The position numbers and the translations under genes were made by a program. A DNA stretch of 64,000 nt, from NCBI GenBank assembly GCA_041984235.1, contig JBHIYN010000014.1, positions 1 through 64,000 of the forward strand, read 5' to 3'. The DNA comes from JBHIYN01 sp041984235. Lineage in GTDB: Bacteria > Pseudomonadota > Gammaproteobacteria > Ga0077536. The stretch's first letter is position 1. Each line of letters opens with the position of its first letter. Below, piece after piece: positions 28,824 through 38,281 of the stretch. The notes beneath the pieces are model-generated. The model saw only the letters and a list, made by a program, of their open reading frames with translations. It ran no database searches and was not told the origin of the DNA.

Positions 28824-31712
28824 ATGGAACTGGATCGTGCTGCCGCCCGCGACGAGAGCGCTGTCGCCCACACTTCGCGTGACGCCGCCGAGCACACCGA
28901 ACCCAGCGCTGAAATCGCCGCGACCGCCCCGGGCGGCTACCGCGTCATCCGCCGCAACGGCAAGGTCACCGCGTTCGACGGCAGCAAGATCAAGGTCGCC
29001 CTGACCAAGGCTTTCATCGCCGTGGAGGGCAGCAACGCCGCTGCCTCGACCCGCATTCACAAGCTCGTCGACGACCTCACCGAACAGGTCGTGTCGGGGG
29101 TCACGCGCAGCATGCCGGCCGGCGGCGCAGTCCACATCGAGGACATCCAGGATCACGTCGAGCTCGCGCTGATGCGCGCCGGCGCGCACAAGGTCGCGCG
29201 CTCCTATGTCCTCTATCGCGAGGAGCGCGCACGCGAACGCCAGGCCACGGCCGCCAGTGCGGCGCCGGCCGCGGCGCGCAGCTCGCTCGAGGTCACCCTC
29301 GCCGACGGCAGCAAGGCCGCGCTGGACGAGGCGCGCCTGCGCAAGGTGATCGAGGAGGCCTGCAGCGACATCGACGGCGCCGACGCCAATGCCGTGCTCG
29401 GCGAAACGCTGCGTTCGCTGTTCGACGGTGTCGCCGAAACCGACGTCGCGCGCGCCGCCACCATGAGCGCGCGCATGTTCATCGAGCGTGAACCGAACTA
29501 CACCTACGTCGCCGCCCGCCTGCTACTCGACACGCTGCGCCAGGAAGCCCTGTCGTTCGTCGCCAACCGCCGCGAAGAGGCGACCCAGGCGCAGATGAGC
29601 GAGCGCTACCCGCTGTACTTCGAGGCGTACGTGAAGCGCGCGATCGATTTGGAGCTGATGGACCCGCGCCTCGGCAACTACGACCTGCAACGTCTCGGCC
29701 AGGCAATCCGGCCGGAACGCGATTTCAACTTCAACTACCTCGGCCTGCAAACGCTCTACGACCGCTACTTCCTGCAGAGCAACGGTACGCGCTTCGAGCT
29801 GCCGCAGGTGTTCTTCATGCGCGTCGCGATGGGACTGGCGATCAACGAGATCGACCCGGAGACGTGGACGATCAAGTTCTACGACCTGCTCTCCTCGTTC
29901 GACTTCATGAGTTCGACGCCGACGCTGTTCAACTCGGGCACCCTGCGCCCGCAGCTCTCGTCGTGCTACCTGACTTCGGTGCCGGACAACCTCGACGGCA
30001 TCTTCAGCGCCATCCGTGACGACGCGCTGCTGTCGAAGTACGCCGGCGGTCTCGGCAACGACTGGACGCCGGTGCGCGGCATGGGTGCGCACATCAAGGG
30101 CACCAACGGCAAGTCACAGGGCGTGGTGCCCTTCCTCAAGGTCGCCAACGACACCGCGGTCGCGGTCAACCAGGGCGGCAAGCGCAAGGGTGCGATGTGC
30201 GCCTACCTGGAGTCGTGGCACGTCGACATCGAGGAGTTCCTCGAGCTGCGCAAGAACACCGGCGACGACCGCCGCCGCACGCACGACATGAACACCGCCA
30301 ACTGGGTCCCGGACCTGTTCATGGAGCGCGTCGTGGAAGACGGCGAGTGGACGCTGTTCTCGCCGGACGAAGTGCCCGACCTGCACGACCTCGTCGGCGC
30401 CGATTTCGCCGCCCGCTACAAGGAGTACGAGGACAAGGCCGATCGCGGCGAGATCGCCAACTTCAAGCGCCTGCGCGCAGTCGACCTGTGGCGCAAGATG
30501 CTCGGCATGCTGTTCGAGACCGGCCACCCCTGGATCACCTTCAAGGACGCCGCCAACCTGCGCTCGCCACAGCAGCATGCCGGCGTCGTGCACAGCTCCA
30601 ACCTGTGCACCGAGATCACGCTGAACACCTCGCCGGGTCACGAGATCGCAGTCTGCAACCTGGGCTCGGTCAACCTTGCGCAGCACGTCGGCGCGGACGG
30701 CCTCGACATGGACAAGCTCGAGCACACCGTCAGCATCGCGATGCGCATGCTCGACAACGTCATCGACTACAACTACTACAGCGTGCCGACCGCGCGCGCA
30801 TCCAACCTGCGGCATCGCCCGGTCGGTCTCGGCATCATGGGCTTCCAGGACGCGCTCTACGCGCAGAACCTGCCGTACGCCTCGGACGCCGCGGTCGAGT
30901 TCGCCGATCGTTCGATGGAAGCGGTCAGCTACTTCGCGATCAAGGCCTCGACCGATCTCGCGAGCGAGCGCGGCACCTACCAGAGCTTCGAGGGCTCGCT
31001 GTGGAGCAAGGGCATTCTGCCGCTCGACTCGATCGAGCTGCTGGCCGAGGGACGCGGCGGATATCTCGACGTCGACCGCGGGCAGACCCTGGACTGGGAC
31101 ACGCTGCGTAACCGGGTCACCAGCGTCGGCATGCGCAACTCGAACTGCATGGCGATTGCGCCCACCGCGACCATCTCCAACATCTGCGGCGTCAGCCAGT
31201 CGATCGAGCCGACTTACCAGAACCTGTTCGTCAAATCGAACCTGTCGGGCGACTTCACGGTGGTCAACATGTACCTGGTCGACGACCTCAAGCAGCGCCG
31301 CTTGTGGGACGAGGTCATGGTCAACGACCTCAAGTACTACGACGGCAGCGTGCAGAAGATCGATCGCATCCCGGAGGATCTCAAGCAGCGCTACGCGACC
31401 GCGTTCGAGATCGACCCGCGCTGGCTGGTCGAGGCAGGCGCACGCCGGCAGAAGTGGCTCGACCAGGCGCAGTCACTCAATCTCTACATGTCCGAGCCCA
31501 ACGGCAGCAAGCTCGACAATCTCTACAAGCTGGCCTGGGTGCGCGGTCTCAAGACCACTTACTACCTGCGCACCATGGGCGCCACGCACGTGGAGAAAAG
31601 CACGCTGGCGGACGGCAAGCTGAATGCCGTCCAGAACAACACCTCACGCGAGGAACCCGAAGCACCCAAAGTGTGCTCGATCACCGATCCCGACTGCGAA
31701 GCCTGCCAGTAG
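28824..31712 (+). CDS. nrdA: Ribonucleoside-diphosphate reductase alpha subunit, class Ia
   Basis: A 962-residue catalytic subunit that reduces ribonucleoside diphosphates. Two ATP-cone-like regions lie at the N-terminus (from YRVIRRNGKVTAFDGSKIK and from LADGSKAALDEARLRKV), followed by the barrel with SSCYLTSVPDN (first redox Cys), NLCTEITLNTSPG (radical Cys and Glu), AVCNLGSVNL (second Cys) and the C-terminal shuttle CSITDPDCEACQ. I chose the ATG at 28824, which has AGGAGG eight bases upstream. nrdB follows after 51 bp in the same operon, under the NrdR-type promoter upstream. Two cones point to allosteric control by ATP/dATP. Confidence 0.95.
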   Translation: MELDRAAARDESAVAHTSRDAAEHTEPSAEIAATAPGGYRVIRRNGKVTAFDGSKIKVALTKAFIAVEGSNAAASTRIHKLVDDLTEQVVSGVTRSMPAGGAVHIEDIQDHVELALMRAGAHKVARSYVLYREERARERQATAASAAPAAARSSLEVTLADGSKAALDEARLRKVIEEACSDIDGADANAVLGETLRSLFDGVAETDVARAATMSARMFIEREPNYTYVAARLLLDTLRQEALSFVANRREEATQAQMSERYPLYFEAYVKRAIDLELMDPRLGNYDLQRLGQAIRPERDFNFNYLGLQTLYDRYFLQSNGTRFELPQVFFMRVAMGLAINEIDPETWTIKFYDLLSSFDFMSSTPTLFNSGTLRPQLSSCYLTSVPDNLDGIFSAIRDDALLSKYAGGLGNDWTPVRGMGAHIKGTNGKSQGVVPFLKVANDTAVAVNQGGKRKGAMCAYLESWHVDIEEFLELRKNTGDDRRRTHDMNTANWVPDLFMERVVEDGEWTLFSPDEVPDLHDLVGADFAARYKEYEDKADRGEIANFKRLRAVDLWRKMLGMLFETGHPWITFKDAANLRSPQQHAGVVHSSNLCTEITLNTSPGHEIAVCNLGSVNLAQHVGADGLDMDKLEHTVSIAMRMLDNVIDYNYYSVPTARASNLRHRPVGLGIMGFQDALYAQNLPYASDAAVEFADRSMEAVSYFAIKASTDLASERGTYQSFEGSLWSKGILPLDSIELLAEGRGGYLDVDRGQTLDWDTLRNRVTSVGMRNSNCMAIAPTATISNICGVSQSIEPTYQNLFVKSNLSGDFTVVNMYLVDDLKQRRLWDEVMVNDLKYYDGSVQKIDRIPEDLKQRYATAFEIDPRWLVEAGARRQKWLDQAQSLNLYMSEPNGSKLDNLYKLAWVRGLKTTYYLRTMGATHVEKSTLADGKLNAVQNNTSREEPEAPKVCSITDPDCEACQ

Positions 31713-31763
31713 AGCAGGACACGGGACAACCAGACCAGACGGACTTCAGAGGGGTTCAACACT

Positions 31764-33026
31764 ATGCAGAATTGGGACGATCCGATTGCCAAGTTCCGGC
31801 AGACGCCGAACGAGAGCGGTACCCGCGCCATGCTCGCCAGCGAGGCCCTGGCCGCGGTCGAACGCGTCGAGACGCATGCCGGCCACACGGTGATGGAGAC
31901 GCCCGTGAAATCGCCCGCGCCGGTGGTGGCGCCGCCGGCGCCGGACGCCGACACCGGTGACGACGGCGAGCACGGGGTAACCGGCCTCGAGGAGCTCGAG
32001 TTCGGCGCCGGCCGGGTGGCGGTCGACGACAAGAAGATGATCAACTGCCGCGCCGATCTCAACCAGCTCGTGCCGTTCAAGTACAAGTGGGCCTGGCAGA
32101 AGTACCTCGACGGCTGCGCCAACCACTGGATGCCGCAGGAAATCAACATGAACGCGGACATCAGCCTGTGGAAGAACCCCAACGGGCTGACCGACGACGA
32201 GCGCACCATCATCAAGCGCAACCTCGGCTTCTTCTCCACCGCCGACTCGCTGGTGGCGAACAACCTGGTGCTGGCGGTGTACCGTCACATCACCAACCCG
32301 GAATGTCGCCAGTACCTGCTGCGCCAGGCTTTCGAAGAAGCCCTGCACACGCACGCCTACCAGTACTGCATCGAGAGCCTGGGACTCGACGAGGCCGAGG
32401 TCTTCAACATGTACCGCGAGGTGCCGTCGGTGCACAACAAGGCCTCGTGGGCTCTCAAGTTCACCGAGAGCCTGGGTGATCCGCAGTTCGTTACCGGCAC
32501 GCCCGAGGCGGACCAGCGCCTGTTGCGGGATCTGATCGCCTTCTACGTAGTCTTCGAAGGCATCTTCTTCTACGTCGGCTTCGTGCAAATCCTGTCGATG
32601 GGCCGGCGCAACAAGATGACCGGGGTCGCGGAGCAGTTCCAGTACATCCTGCGCGACGAGTCGATGCACATGAACTTCGGCATCGACGTCATCAACCAGA
32701 TCAAGGTCGAGAACCCGCACCTGTGGACCGAGGACTTCCAGGCCGAGATCCTGGCCCTGGTGCGCGAAGCCGTGGCACTGGAGGTCGCATACGCGCACGA
32801 CACCATGCCGCGTGGCATCCTCGGCCTCAACGCCAACATGTTCGAGGACTACCTGGGCTTCATCGCCAACCGGCGCTGCGCCCAGATTGGCCTGCCCGAA
32901 CAGTATCCGGGCGTGAGCAACCCGTTCCCCTGGATGAGCGAGGTCATCGACCTCAAGAAGGAGAAGAACTTCTTTGAAACTCGGGTCACCGAGTACCAGA
33001 CCGGCGGCGCACTTAGCTGGGACTAA
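31764..33026 (+). CDS. nrdB: Ribonucleoside-diphosphate reductase beta subunit
   Basis: A 420-residue ferritin-like radical subunit. The di-iron site is formed by Asp in STADSLV, EEALHTHAYQY (Glu, His, and the radical Tyr seven residues after Glu) and DESMHMNFG. The presence of the Tyr places it with tyrosyl-radical class Ia rather than Mn/Fe class Ic. About 60 N-terminal residues (rich in Pro, Val, Ala, Asp) precede the conserved core and are of unknown role. A terminator follows at 33077. Confidence 0.95.
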   Translation: MQNWDDPIAKFRQTPNESGTRAMLASEALAAVERVETHAGHTVMETPVKSPAPVVAPPAPDADTGDDGEHGVTGLEELEFGAGRVAVDDKKMINCRADLNQLVPFKYKWAWQKYLDGCANHWMPQEINMNADISLWKNPNGLTDDERTIIKRNLGFFSTADSLVANNLVLAVYRHITNPECRQYLLRQAFEEALHTHAYQYCIESLGLDEAEVFNMYREVPSVHNKASWALKFTESLGDPQFVTGTPEADQRLLRDLIAFYVVFEGIFFYVGFVQILSMGRRNKMTGVAEQFQYILRDESMHMNFGIDVINQIKVENPHLWTEDFQAEILALVREAVALEVAYAHDTMPRGILGLNANMFEDYLGFIANRRCAQIGLPEQYPGVSNPFPWMSEVIDLKKEKNFFETRVTEYQTGGALSWD

Positions 33027-33076
33027 TTGGGCATTAGACCAGACCTCCTCGCATGGGAGCTATGTTGCGCTGCACT

Positions 33077-33111
33077 GACCGGTGGCGCCCCAAACGCCAC
33101 CGGTCTTTTTT
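33077..33111 (+). terminator. Rho-independent terminator of nrdAB
   Basis: GACCGGTGGCG and CGCCACCGGTC (33077-33087 and 33095-33105) form an 11-bp stem with a 7-nt loop, followed directly by TTTTTT. It is the strongest terminator in the window and ends the nrdAB operon. Confidence 0.92.
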
Positions 33112-33177
33112 AACCTGAAGGGCGTGGTGGCGGCAATCGCCGCCCCCGCCCGCAGCCCACGGACCGGCACCGCGCGG

Positions 33178-33795
33178 TCACCCCTCCACCGCCGTCCCCG
33201 GTAACGTACCCGCCGCACGGCCGGCGCGGAACGCTGCGTGCGCACCGCGCGCGATCAGCCGCACCCCCACCCCTCCGCCGAGCAGGGATGGCAGGCACGC
33301 GTCGATGATGCCGTCAGCGGCAAGCGCGGCCGCTGACCGCGGCGTGAGCGCGGCCGGCTCGACCGACTTGACCAGCACGGCGGCATCGGCGCCGATGTGC
33401 TCGGCCAGTCGCAGCGCGATGCTGTCCGAGGTCGCAGCCCAGCTCTCGGGCAGGGCGAGCCAGTCATAGGGCGCTTGCGGCACCCATAACGCCGGGCCCG
33501 CGGGCAGGTCGTCCGCGCTCGGCCGCGAGAAAGCGGCCAGCCGCGGCGCCAGCGCGCGCAGCATGCGCGCGTTGATCGCCATGGCGTCGATTGCCAGCCG
33601 GTGCGCGAGGCGGTCGTCGAAGTCCCACAGCGCCTGTGCACGCCGGATCTCGTCAACCAGGCGTCCGCCACCGGCAACCACCACGCAGCGCTGTCCCGGC
33701 AGCGTCTCGGCGCAGGCCGCCAGCCATGCCGGCAGCACCGCGGCGTCGAGCATGGCGCCGCCGAGCTTAACGACCCACGTGCTGGGCTTCGGCAT
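33178..33795 (-). CDS. Amino-acid-kinase family protein, probable MfnE-like kinase
   Basis: A 205-residue kinase of the aspartate/glutamate/uridylate kinase fold: WVVKLGGAML at the N-terminus, VVVAGGGRLVDEIR, SDSIALRLAEHIGADAAVLVKSVEP. In methanogens MfnE is a kinase of this family that phosphorylates the aminomethylfuran phosphate precursor of methanofuran. The position next to PabB and an MfnF-like protein, in a methylotrophy cluster, supports the same role for the bacterial methanofuran analogue. This is inference. The ATG at 33795 overlaps the pabB 3' end by 29 bp. Confidence 0.7.
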   Translation of the reverse strand: MPKPSTWVVKLGGAMLDAAVLPAWLAACAETLPGQRCVVVAGGGRLVDEIRRAQALWDFDDRLAHRLAIDAMAINARMLRALAPRLAAFSRPSADDLPAGPALWVPQAPYDWLALPESWAATSDSIALRLAEHIGADAAVLVKSVEPAALTPRSAAALAADGIIDACLPSLLGGGVGVRLIARGAHAAFRAGRAAGTLPGTAVEG

Positions 33796-35161
33796 CGCTG
33801 AACAGGTTGAGCATCGCCGCGGCCTTGTCGAGACTTTCCTGGTACTCGTCTTCGAGCACGGAATCGATGACGATGCCGCCGCCGGCCCAGCAGTACAGGC
33901 GCCGGCCGTCGAACAGCAGGGTGCGGATGGCAATGTTGCTGTCCATCTGGCCGTCGTGAGAAACGTAGCCAATCGCACCGCAGTAGATGCTGCGCCGGGT
34001 CGGCTCCAGCTCCTCGATGATCTGCATCGCGCGCAGCTTGGGCGCGCCGGTGATGGAGCCGCCGGGAAAGCACCCGCGCAGGGCATCCAGCGCGTGCAAG
34101 CCATCGGCCAGCACGCCGCGCACGGTGCTCACCAGGTGATGCACGCGGGCGAAGCTCTCGATCGCGAACAGCGTCGGCACCTCGACGCTGCCGACGCGGC
34201 TGCTCTTGCCGATGTCGTTGCGCAGCAGGTCGACGATCATCAGGTTCTCCGCACGGTCCTTCTCACTGTGCGCGAGCGTTTCGGCCAGTGCCCGGTCGCG
34301 TGCGGCGTCCAGTGCGCGGGGCCGCGTACCCTTGATCGGCTTGGTTTCGATGCGGCCGTCGCGTACCTGCAGGAAGCGCTCCGGGGAGGAGCTGAGAATG
34401 GCGCCGCCGGGAAGACGCAGAAAGGCCGCGTACGGTGCGCTGTTCAGCAGGCGCAGGCGCTGGTAGGCGTCCCAGGGATCACCGCTGGCCTCGGCCGAGA
34501 AACGCTGCGCGTAGTTCACCTGGTAGCAGTCGCCGGCACGAATGTAATCCTTGATGCGGGCGAAGGCCTGCGCGTAATCGGCGAAGGCGATCTCCGGCCG
34601 CACCGCGGCGTTGACCACGAAATCCGAGCCGAAGGCCGCCGGGGTCAGGGTGCGCGGCACTTCCAGGCGCTGCACGCAGGCGCGCACCTCGGCCGGCGCC
34701 AGCCCGCGATGCACGAACCAGGCCCGCGCCCGCGCGTGATCGACGACCAGCGCCCGGTCGTAGATGCCGACCGCCATTTCCGGTAACGCGATGTCGCATC
34801 GCGCGCGCCCCGGCAGGTGCTCGATGCGGCGCGCCAGGTCGTAGCTGAAGGCGCCCACGGCACCGCCGGTAAAGGGCAGCCAGGGATGGGCGGGCTCGTG
34901 TCCGAGCCGGTCGCGCAGCACGGCGAACGGATCGGCGTTGCTCTCGGTAGCGCCGTCCGCGTCGCGGACGACCGTGACGTCGCCCCGGGTGGTGAGCGTC
35001 GCCACCGGGTCCCACACGGCGATGTCGAAACGACCGTCGGCGCCGCTGAAACGGCAGCTGTCGAGCAGCGCGAACCACTCGCGCCCGGCAAGGCCGTGCA
35101 GGCGTGCCGCGGTGTCCGCCCAGTATTCGAGCTCGACGATACCGAGCGGCGGCACGTTCAT
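33767..35161 (-). CDS. pabB: Aminodeoxychorismate synthase component I (PabB)
   Basis: A 464-residue chorismate-utilising enzyme with the PabB/TrpE core: IKGTRPRALDAARDRALAETL (the catalytic PIKGT lysine region), SEKDRAENLMIVDLLRNDIG, FPGGSITGAPKLRAMQIIEELEP and YCGAIGYVS. It makes 4-amino-4-deoxychorismate for p-aminobenzoate, the aryl precursor of both folate and H4MPT; the beta-RFAP synthase at 43873 uses that product. The ATG at 35161 overlaps the MfnF-like stop (ATGA). No PabA or PabC is encoded here. Confidence 0.9.
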   Translation of the reverse strand: MNVPPLGIVELEYWADTAARLHGLAGREWFALLDSCRFSGADGRFDIAVWDPVATLTTRGDVTVVRDADGATESNADPFAVLRDRLGHEPAHPWLPFTGGAVGAFSYDLARRIEHLPGRARCDIALPEMAVGIYDRALVVDHARARAWFVHRGLAPAEVRACVQRLEVPRTLTPAAFGSDFVVNAAVRPEIAFADYAQAFARIKDYIRAGDCYQVNYAQRFSAEASGDPWDAYQRLRLLNSAPYAAFLRLPGGAILSSSPERFLQVRDGRIETKPIKGTRPRALDAARDRALAETLAHSEKDRAENLMIVDLLRNDIGKSSRVGSVEVPTLFAIESFARVHHLVSTVRGVLADGLHALDALRGCFPGGSITGAPKLRAMQIIEELEPTRRSIYCGAIGYVSHDGQMDSNIAIRTLLFDGRRLYCWAGGGIVIDSVLEDEYQESLDKAAAMLNLFSDAEAQHVGR

Positions 35162-36207
35162 GCCGTCATCCAGGCGAGCTTGGCAGTGGCGACCGCGGGC
35201 GCCGCGATGGCGACCGCCTCGGCCAGCTCGGGCCCGGCGCCGGCCAGCGTCTCGAAGCGCTCGCAGGGCACGCCGCGGCGCGCCGCGATCGCGGCCACCA
35301 GGAAGGCCCCGGCCCCGGCAGCGATCAGCGGTGCACCCGCGCCTGCTGCGCCAAGACGCCCGGCGGCCAGCGCAATCGCGTCCTCGATACGCCGCCGCTG
35401 GCACTCGGCCGCAACGCCTGCGACCGCGCGCCACTCCTCGAGCTCGTCGGCGGCGAAATCACGACCCAGCATGCGGGCCAGGCGTCGCGCACTGCCCGGC
35501 AAATCCTTGGAGCCGCCGTCGGCGGCCGGCATGAGGTCGTGTCGCGCATCGATGTCACCGGTCAGGCGATAGACGTCGGCCGTGGTCGCGAACAGCTCCG
35601 CGCACAGCGGCTGGCGGCGGCCGCGGAACGGCAGCGCGTCGCACACGGCGTAGAGCGGCGTACGCACCACGCCGGTATAGACCAGCTCACTGAGCGCCAG
35701 GCGCTCGGCATCGTCACGGCCGCTGGCGCGCACCTCGCCCGCGGCAATCGGAATGACGTCCGTCGTCGTGCTGCCGACGTCCACCAGCACGCCGTCGCTG
35801 ATCGATTCCGCGGCATAGGCCGCCAGCGCCAGCCAGTTCGACGAAGCAACCGCGAGCGCGCCGCCAGCAGCCGCGTGCTCCGGATCGAACCAACCCTCGT
35901 AACCGCCGAACACGCGGATGCGCGCGGCTTCGCCGACCACCTGTCGCAGCGCTTCGAGAATGCTGCGCACGCCGCTGGCCCGGTCGGCAAAGGCGTCGCA
36001 CAGCTCACCGGTCATGGTCACCGCGTGGACCAGCCCGGGCTCGTCGAGGGCGAAGCCGAGCAAGGCGCAGGCACGCGAGAGTTCGTCGATGCCGCGCCAC
36101 AGCGGACACGCCACCTGGCGTACGTCGCGAATGGCGCCGGCAGCGTCGAGACGGGCGACCTTGAGATGCGCGCCGCCGATGTCCCAGCCGAGGTAGCCGC
36201 CGCTCAT
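35158..36207 (-). CDS. H4MPT-linked C1-transfer pathway protein, hydantoinase-like (MfnF-type)
   Basis: A 349-residue ASKHA-fold, hydantoinase-A-like protein: YLGWDIGGAHLKVARLD at the N-terminus, LVDVGSTTTDVIPI near residue 125 and DINARHDLMPAADGG-like segments. This family occurs with H4MPT genes in methylotrophs. Archaeal MfnF, which couples the furan diphosphate with glutamyl-tyramine in methanofuran synthesis, is to my knowledge of the same family. I chose the ATG at 36207, just before the conserved YLGWDIGG. It is the first gene of a three-gene operon with pabB and the kinase. Confidence 0.78.
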   Translation of the reverse strand: MSGGYLGWDIGGAHLKVARLDAAGAIRDVRQVACPLWRGIDELSRACALLGFALDEPGLVHAVTMTGELCDAFADRASGVRSILEALRQVVGEAARIRVFGGYEGWFDPEHAAAGGALAVASSNWLALAAYAAESISDGVLVDVGSTTTDVIPIAAGEVRASGRDDAERLALSELVYTGVVRTPLYAVCDALPFRGRRQPLCAELFATTADVYRLTGDIDARHDLMPAADGGSKDLPGSARRLARMLGRDFAADELEEWRAVAGVAAECQRRRIEDAIALAAGRLGAAGAGAPLIAAGAGAFLVAAIAARRGVPCERFETLAGAGPELAEAVAIAAPAVATAKLAWMTA

Positions 36208-36356
36208 GCGGGACACGCGCCGCGGCGTGCGGTCGATCGGCACTCGGAGATCATGCGCGCACTTTAGTCCAACAGCGCGGCCGGGGTCGACGGCTGCCGC
36301 ATCGGGGCATGCGCTACCATGCGTGCCTTCACTGTCCGTTCGGTTATCTCTCGCGC

Positions 36357-37067
36357 ATGGACCTCGTCCCGGTCATCGATATCAGCAGCGGCATCGCCGT
36401 GCATGCCAGGCGCGGCCATCGCGACACTTACCAGGCACTGCACACCCCCTACGCCCCCGGGCCGGATCCGGCTGCGGTGACCCGCGGTCTGATCGACGCC
36501 TTCGCGCCGCGCCAGGTGTACTTCGCCGATCTCGACGCCATCGCGCGACGGCCCGGTAACGGCGCCGTCATCCGGGACCTGGCACGGCAGTTTGGCGGTC
36601 GACGGATGCTGGTCGATGCCGGTTTTCGCAGCGCCGACGCGATCGAGCCGTTTCTCGACGTGCCCAACGTCGACATCGTGATCGCCACCGAGGTGCTGAG
36701 CAGTCTCGACGCCTATCGTGCGCTGGCGGCAACGGTGCCGCAGGCGCGGCTGCTGCTGTCGCTGGACCGTCGCGGCGGGGAGATGCTGGGCTGCGCCGAC
36801 CTGTTCGAACGTGCCGGGCTGTGGCCCGCGCGCATCATCCACATGAACCTCGATCGCGTCGGCAGCGGCGACGGACCGGACTGGGACGGACTCGCGCAAC
36901 TGGCCGCACTGGCGCCGGATCGCGCCTTGTACGCCGCCGGCGGCGTGCGCGATGCCGACGACCTCGAGGAACTGGCGAGCCAGGGCATCGCCGCGGTACT
37001 GATTGGCAGCGCCCTGCACGATGGCCGGATCGACCCGGCCGTAGCCGCGCGTTACGGCCATGGATAA
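36357..37067 (+). CDS. HisA/HisF-like barrel protein of the methylotrophy cluster
   Basis: A 236-residue TIM barrel related to HisA: MDLVPVIDISSGIAVHARRG at the N-terminus, YFADLDAIARR, VDAGFRS and LYAAGGVRDADDLEELASQGIAAVLIGSALHDG. HisA-related proteins of this kind recur in H4MPT gene clusters of methylotrophs and archaea, and their reaction is not known to me. A true HisA would lie in a his operon, which is absent. The ATG at 36357 is preferred to an ATG at 36309 because homology begins there. Confidence 0.75.
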   Translation: MDLVPVIDISSGIAVHARRGHRDTYQALHTPYAPGPDPAAVTRGLIDAFAPRQVYFADLDAIARRPGNGAVIRDLARQFGGRRMLVDAGFRSADAIEPFLDVPNVDIVIATEVLSSLDAYRALAATVPQARLLLSLDRRGGEMLGCADLFERAGLWPARIIHMNLDRVGSGDGPDWDGLAQLAALAPDRALYAAGGVRDADDLEELASQGIAAVLIGSALHDGRIDPAVAARYGHG

Positions 37068-37153
37068 CCCGCCGGCACCTTAAAGAACGCCGTGACCCGG
37101 GCCGCTAAACAGCGCAGCAGCCCGGATCGGGTCTCACGGATTCTCGACAGCGA

Positions 37154-38257
37154 ATGAGCCCCCAGCAATCTACCCGCACGGCAGCGCGCCGCCATGCGTG
37201 CGCCTGCGCCGGCACCCGCCGCTCGCTGGTGGTGCTCGCCGACAGCAACACCCCGACGTTCCCCGACCTGCTGGTCACCGCGGCGTCCTTCGGCTGGACC
37301 CTGCATCGGGAGATCGATGCCTTCGAGATCCCACTGGGTCCGGGACAGCGACTGCAGGGCGTGGCCGACGTTCGCGACGTCCTCAAGGCCTGTCTCGGCG
37401 ACGACTGCGACGACCTGCGCGCGAGCTGGCTGGAGCCCGGCAAGCGCGTCGGCGACAGCCTCAAGGCACTGCTGCGCGCCCCGTCGTTCGCCACGCTGGC
37501 TGCCGGCAGCACGGACTCTCCGGTCGCCGACATCATCGATCGGGGCCGCATCGAGACCTGGTACCAGCCCATCTTCACCGTCGCCGACGTCGCCCTGTGG
37601 GGTTACGAATGCCTGTTGCGGGCACGCGACGGCGATGAGCTGATCGCGCCGGCGCGCCTGCTCGAATGGGCCCGGCAGGACAACCTGCTGTTCTCACTCG
37701 ACCGTCTGTGCCGGGAGCGCCACATCCTCAATGCAGCCCGCCAGGACGTGCCCGGACACTGTCGCTTCCTGATCAACTTTCTGCCCACCGTGATCTACGA
37801 ACCGAAAGTGTGCCTGCGCTCGACGCGGCGCGCCGCGGCCAGTGCAGGCATCGCGCCCGAGCGGGTCATCTTCGAAGTCGTGGAGTCCGAGGTCGTGAGC
37901 GACAGCGGCCTGCTGCGCCGCATTCTCGACCAGTACCGCGAGTGGGGTTTCGGGGTCGCCCTGGACGACGTCGGCGCCGGCCATTCCGGACTGCACCTGC
38001 TGGCCGAGCTGGAGCCCGACCTGATCAAGATCGACCGCGGTCTGATCGCGAGCGCACCGCACTCGGCCGCGCACCGTCGCATCTGCGAGGCCCTGGTCGG
38101 CTTCGGCCATGCGCAGGGCCGGCAGGTCCTGGCCGAAGGCGTGGAAACGGACGAGGAATGGGCCCTGGTACGCGGCCTGGGAGCGGACCTGGTTCAGGGC
38201 TTCCGCTTCGGCAAGCCGGCGCCGGTACCCGCGCTGGAAGCGCTCGCCGCCGCCTGA
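37154..38257 (+). CDS. EAL-domain protein (probable c-di-GMP phosphodiesterase)
   Basis: A 367-residue protein. Residues 1-125 form an unrecognised N-terminal region with a cysteine-rich patch (HACACAG, 14-20). The EAL domain (about 130-367) keeps the catalytic set: Glu152 in ECLLR, Asn208 in NFLP, Glu244 in EVVESE, Asp271-Asp272 in DDVGAG, Lys292 in KIDR, Glu328 in EGVE and Gln348. The loop DDVGAG differs from the usual DDFGTG. It should hydrolyse c-di-GMP, although EAL can be ECL here and activity is not certain. It lies in the H4MPT cluster, convergent with fae. Confidence 0.82.
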   Translation: MSPQQSTRTAARRHACACAGTRRSLVVLADSNTPTFPDLLVTAASFGWTLHREIDAFEIPLGPGQRLQGVADVRDVLKACLGDDCDDLRASWLEPGKRVGDSLKALLRAPSFATLAAGSTDSPVADIIDRGRIETWYQPIFTVADVALWGYECLLRARDGDELIAPARLLEWARQDNLLFSLDRLCRERHILNAARQDVPGHCRFLINFLPTVIYEPKVCLRSTRRAAASAGIAPERVIFEVVESEVVSDSGLLRRILDQYREWGFGVALDDVGAGHSGLHLLAELEPDLIKIDRGLIASAPHSAAHRRICEALVGFGHAQGRQVLAEGVETDEEWALVRGLGADLVQGFRFGKPAPVPALEALAAA

Positions 38258-38281
38258 GCCGGCGCCCGCAGCGGGCACCAA

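Noticed and set aside
36357..37067. Histidine biosynthesis gene hisA
   Set aside because: No other his genes are near, and the surrounding genes belong to C1-cofactor synthesis. A HisA-related paralogue is more likely.
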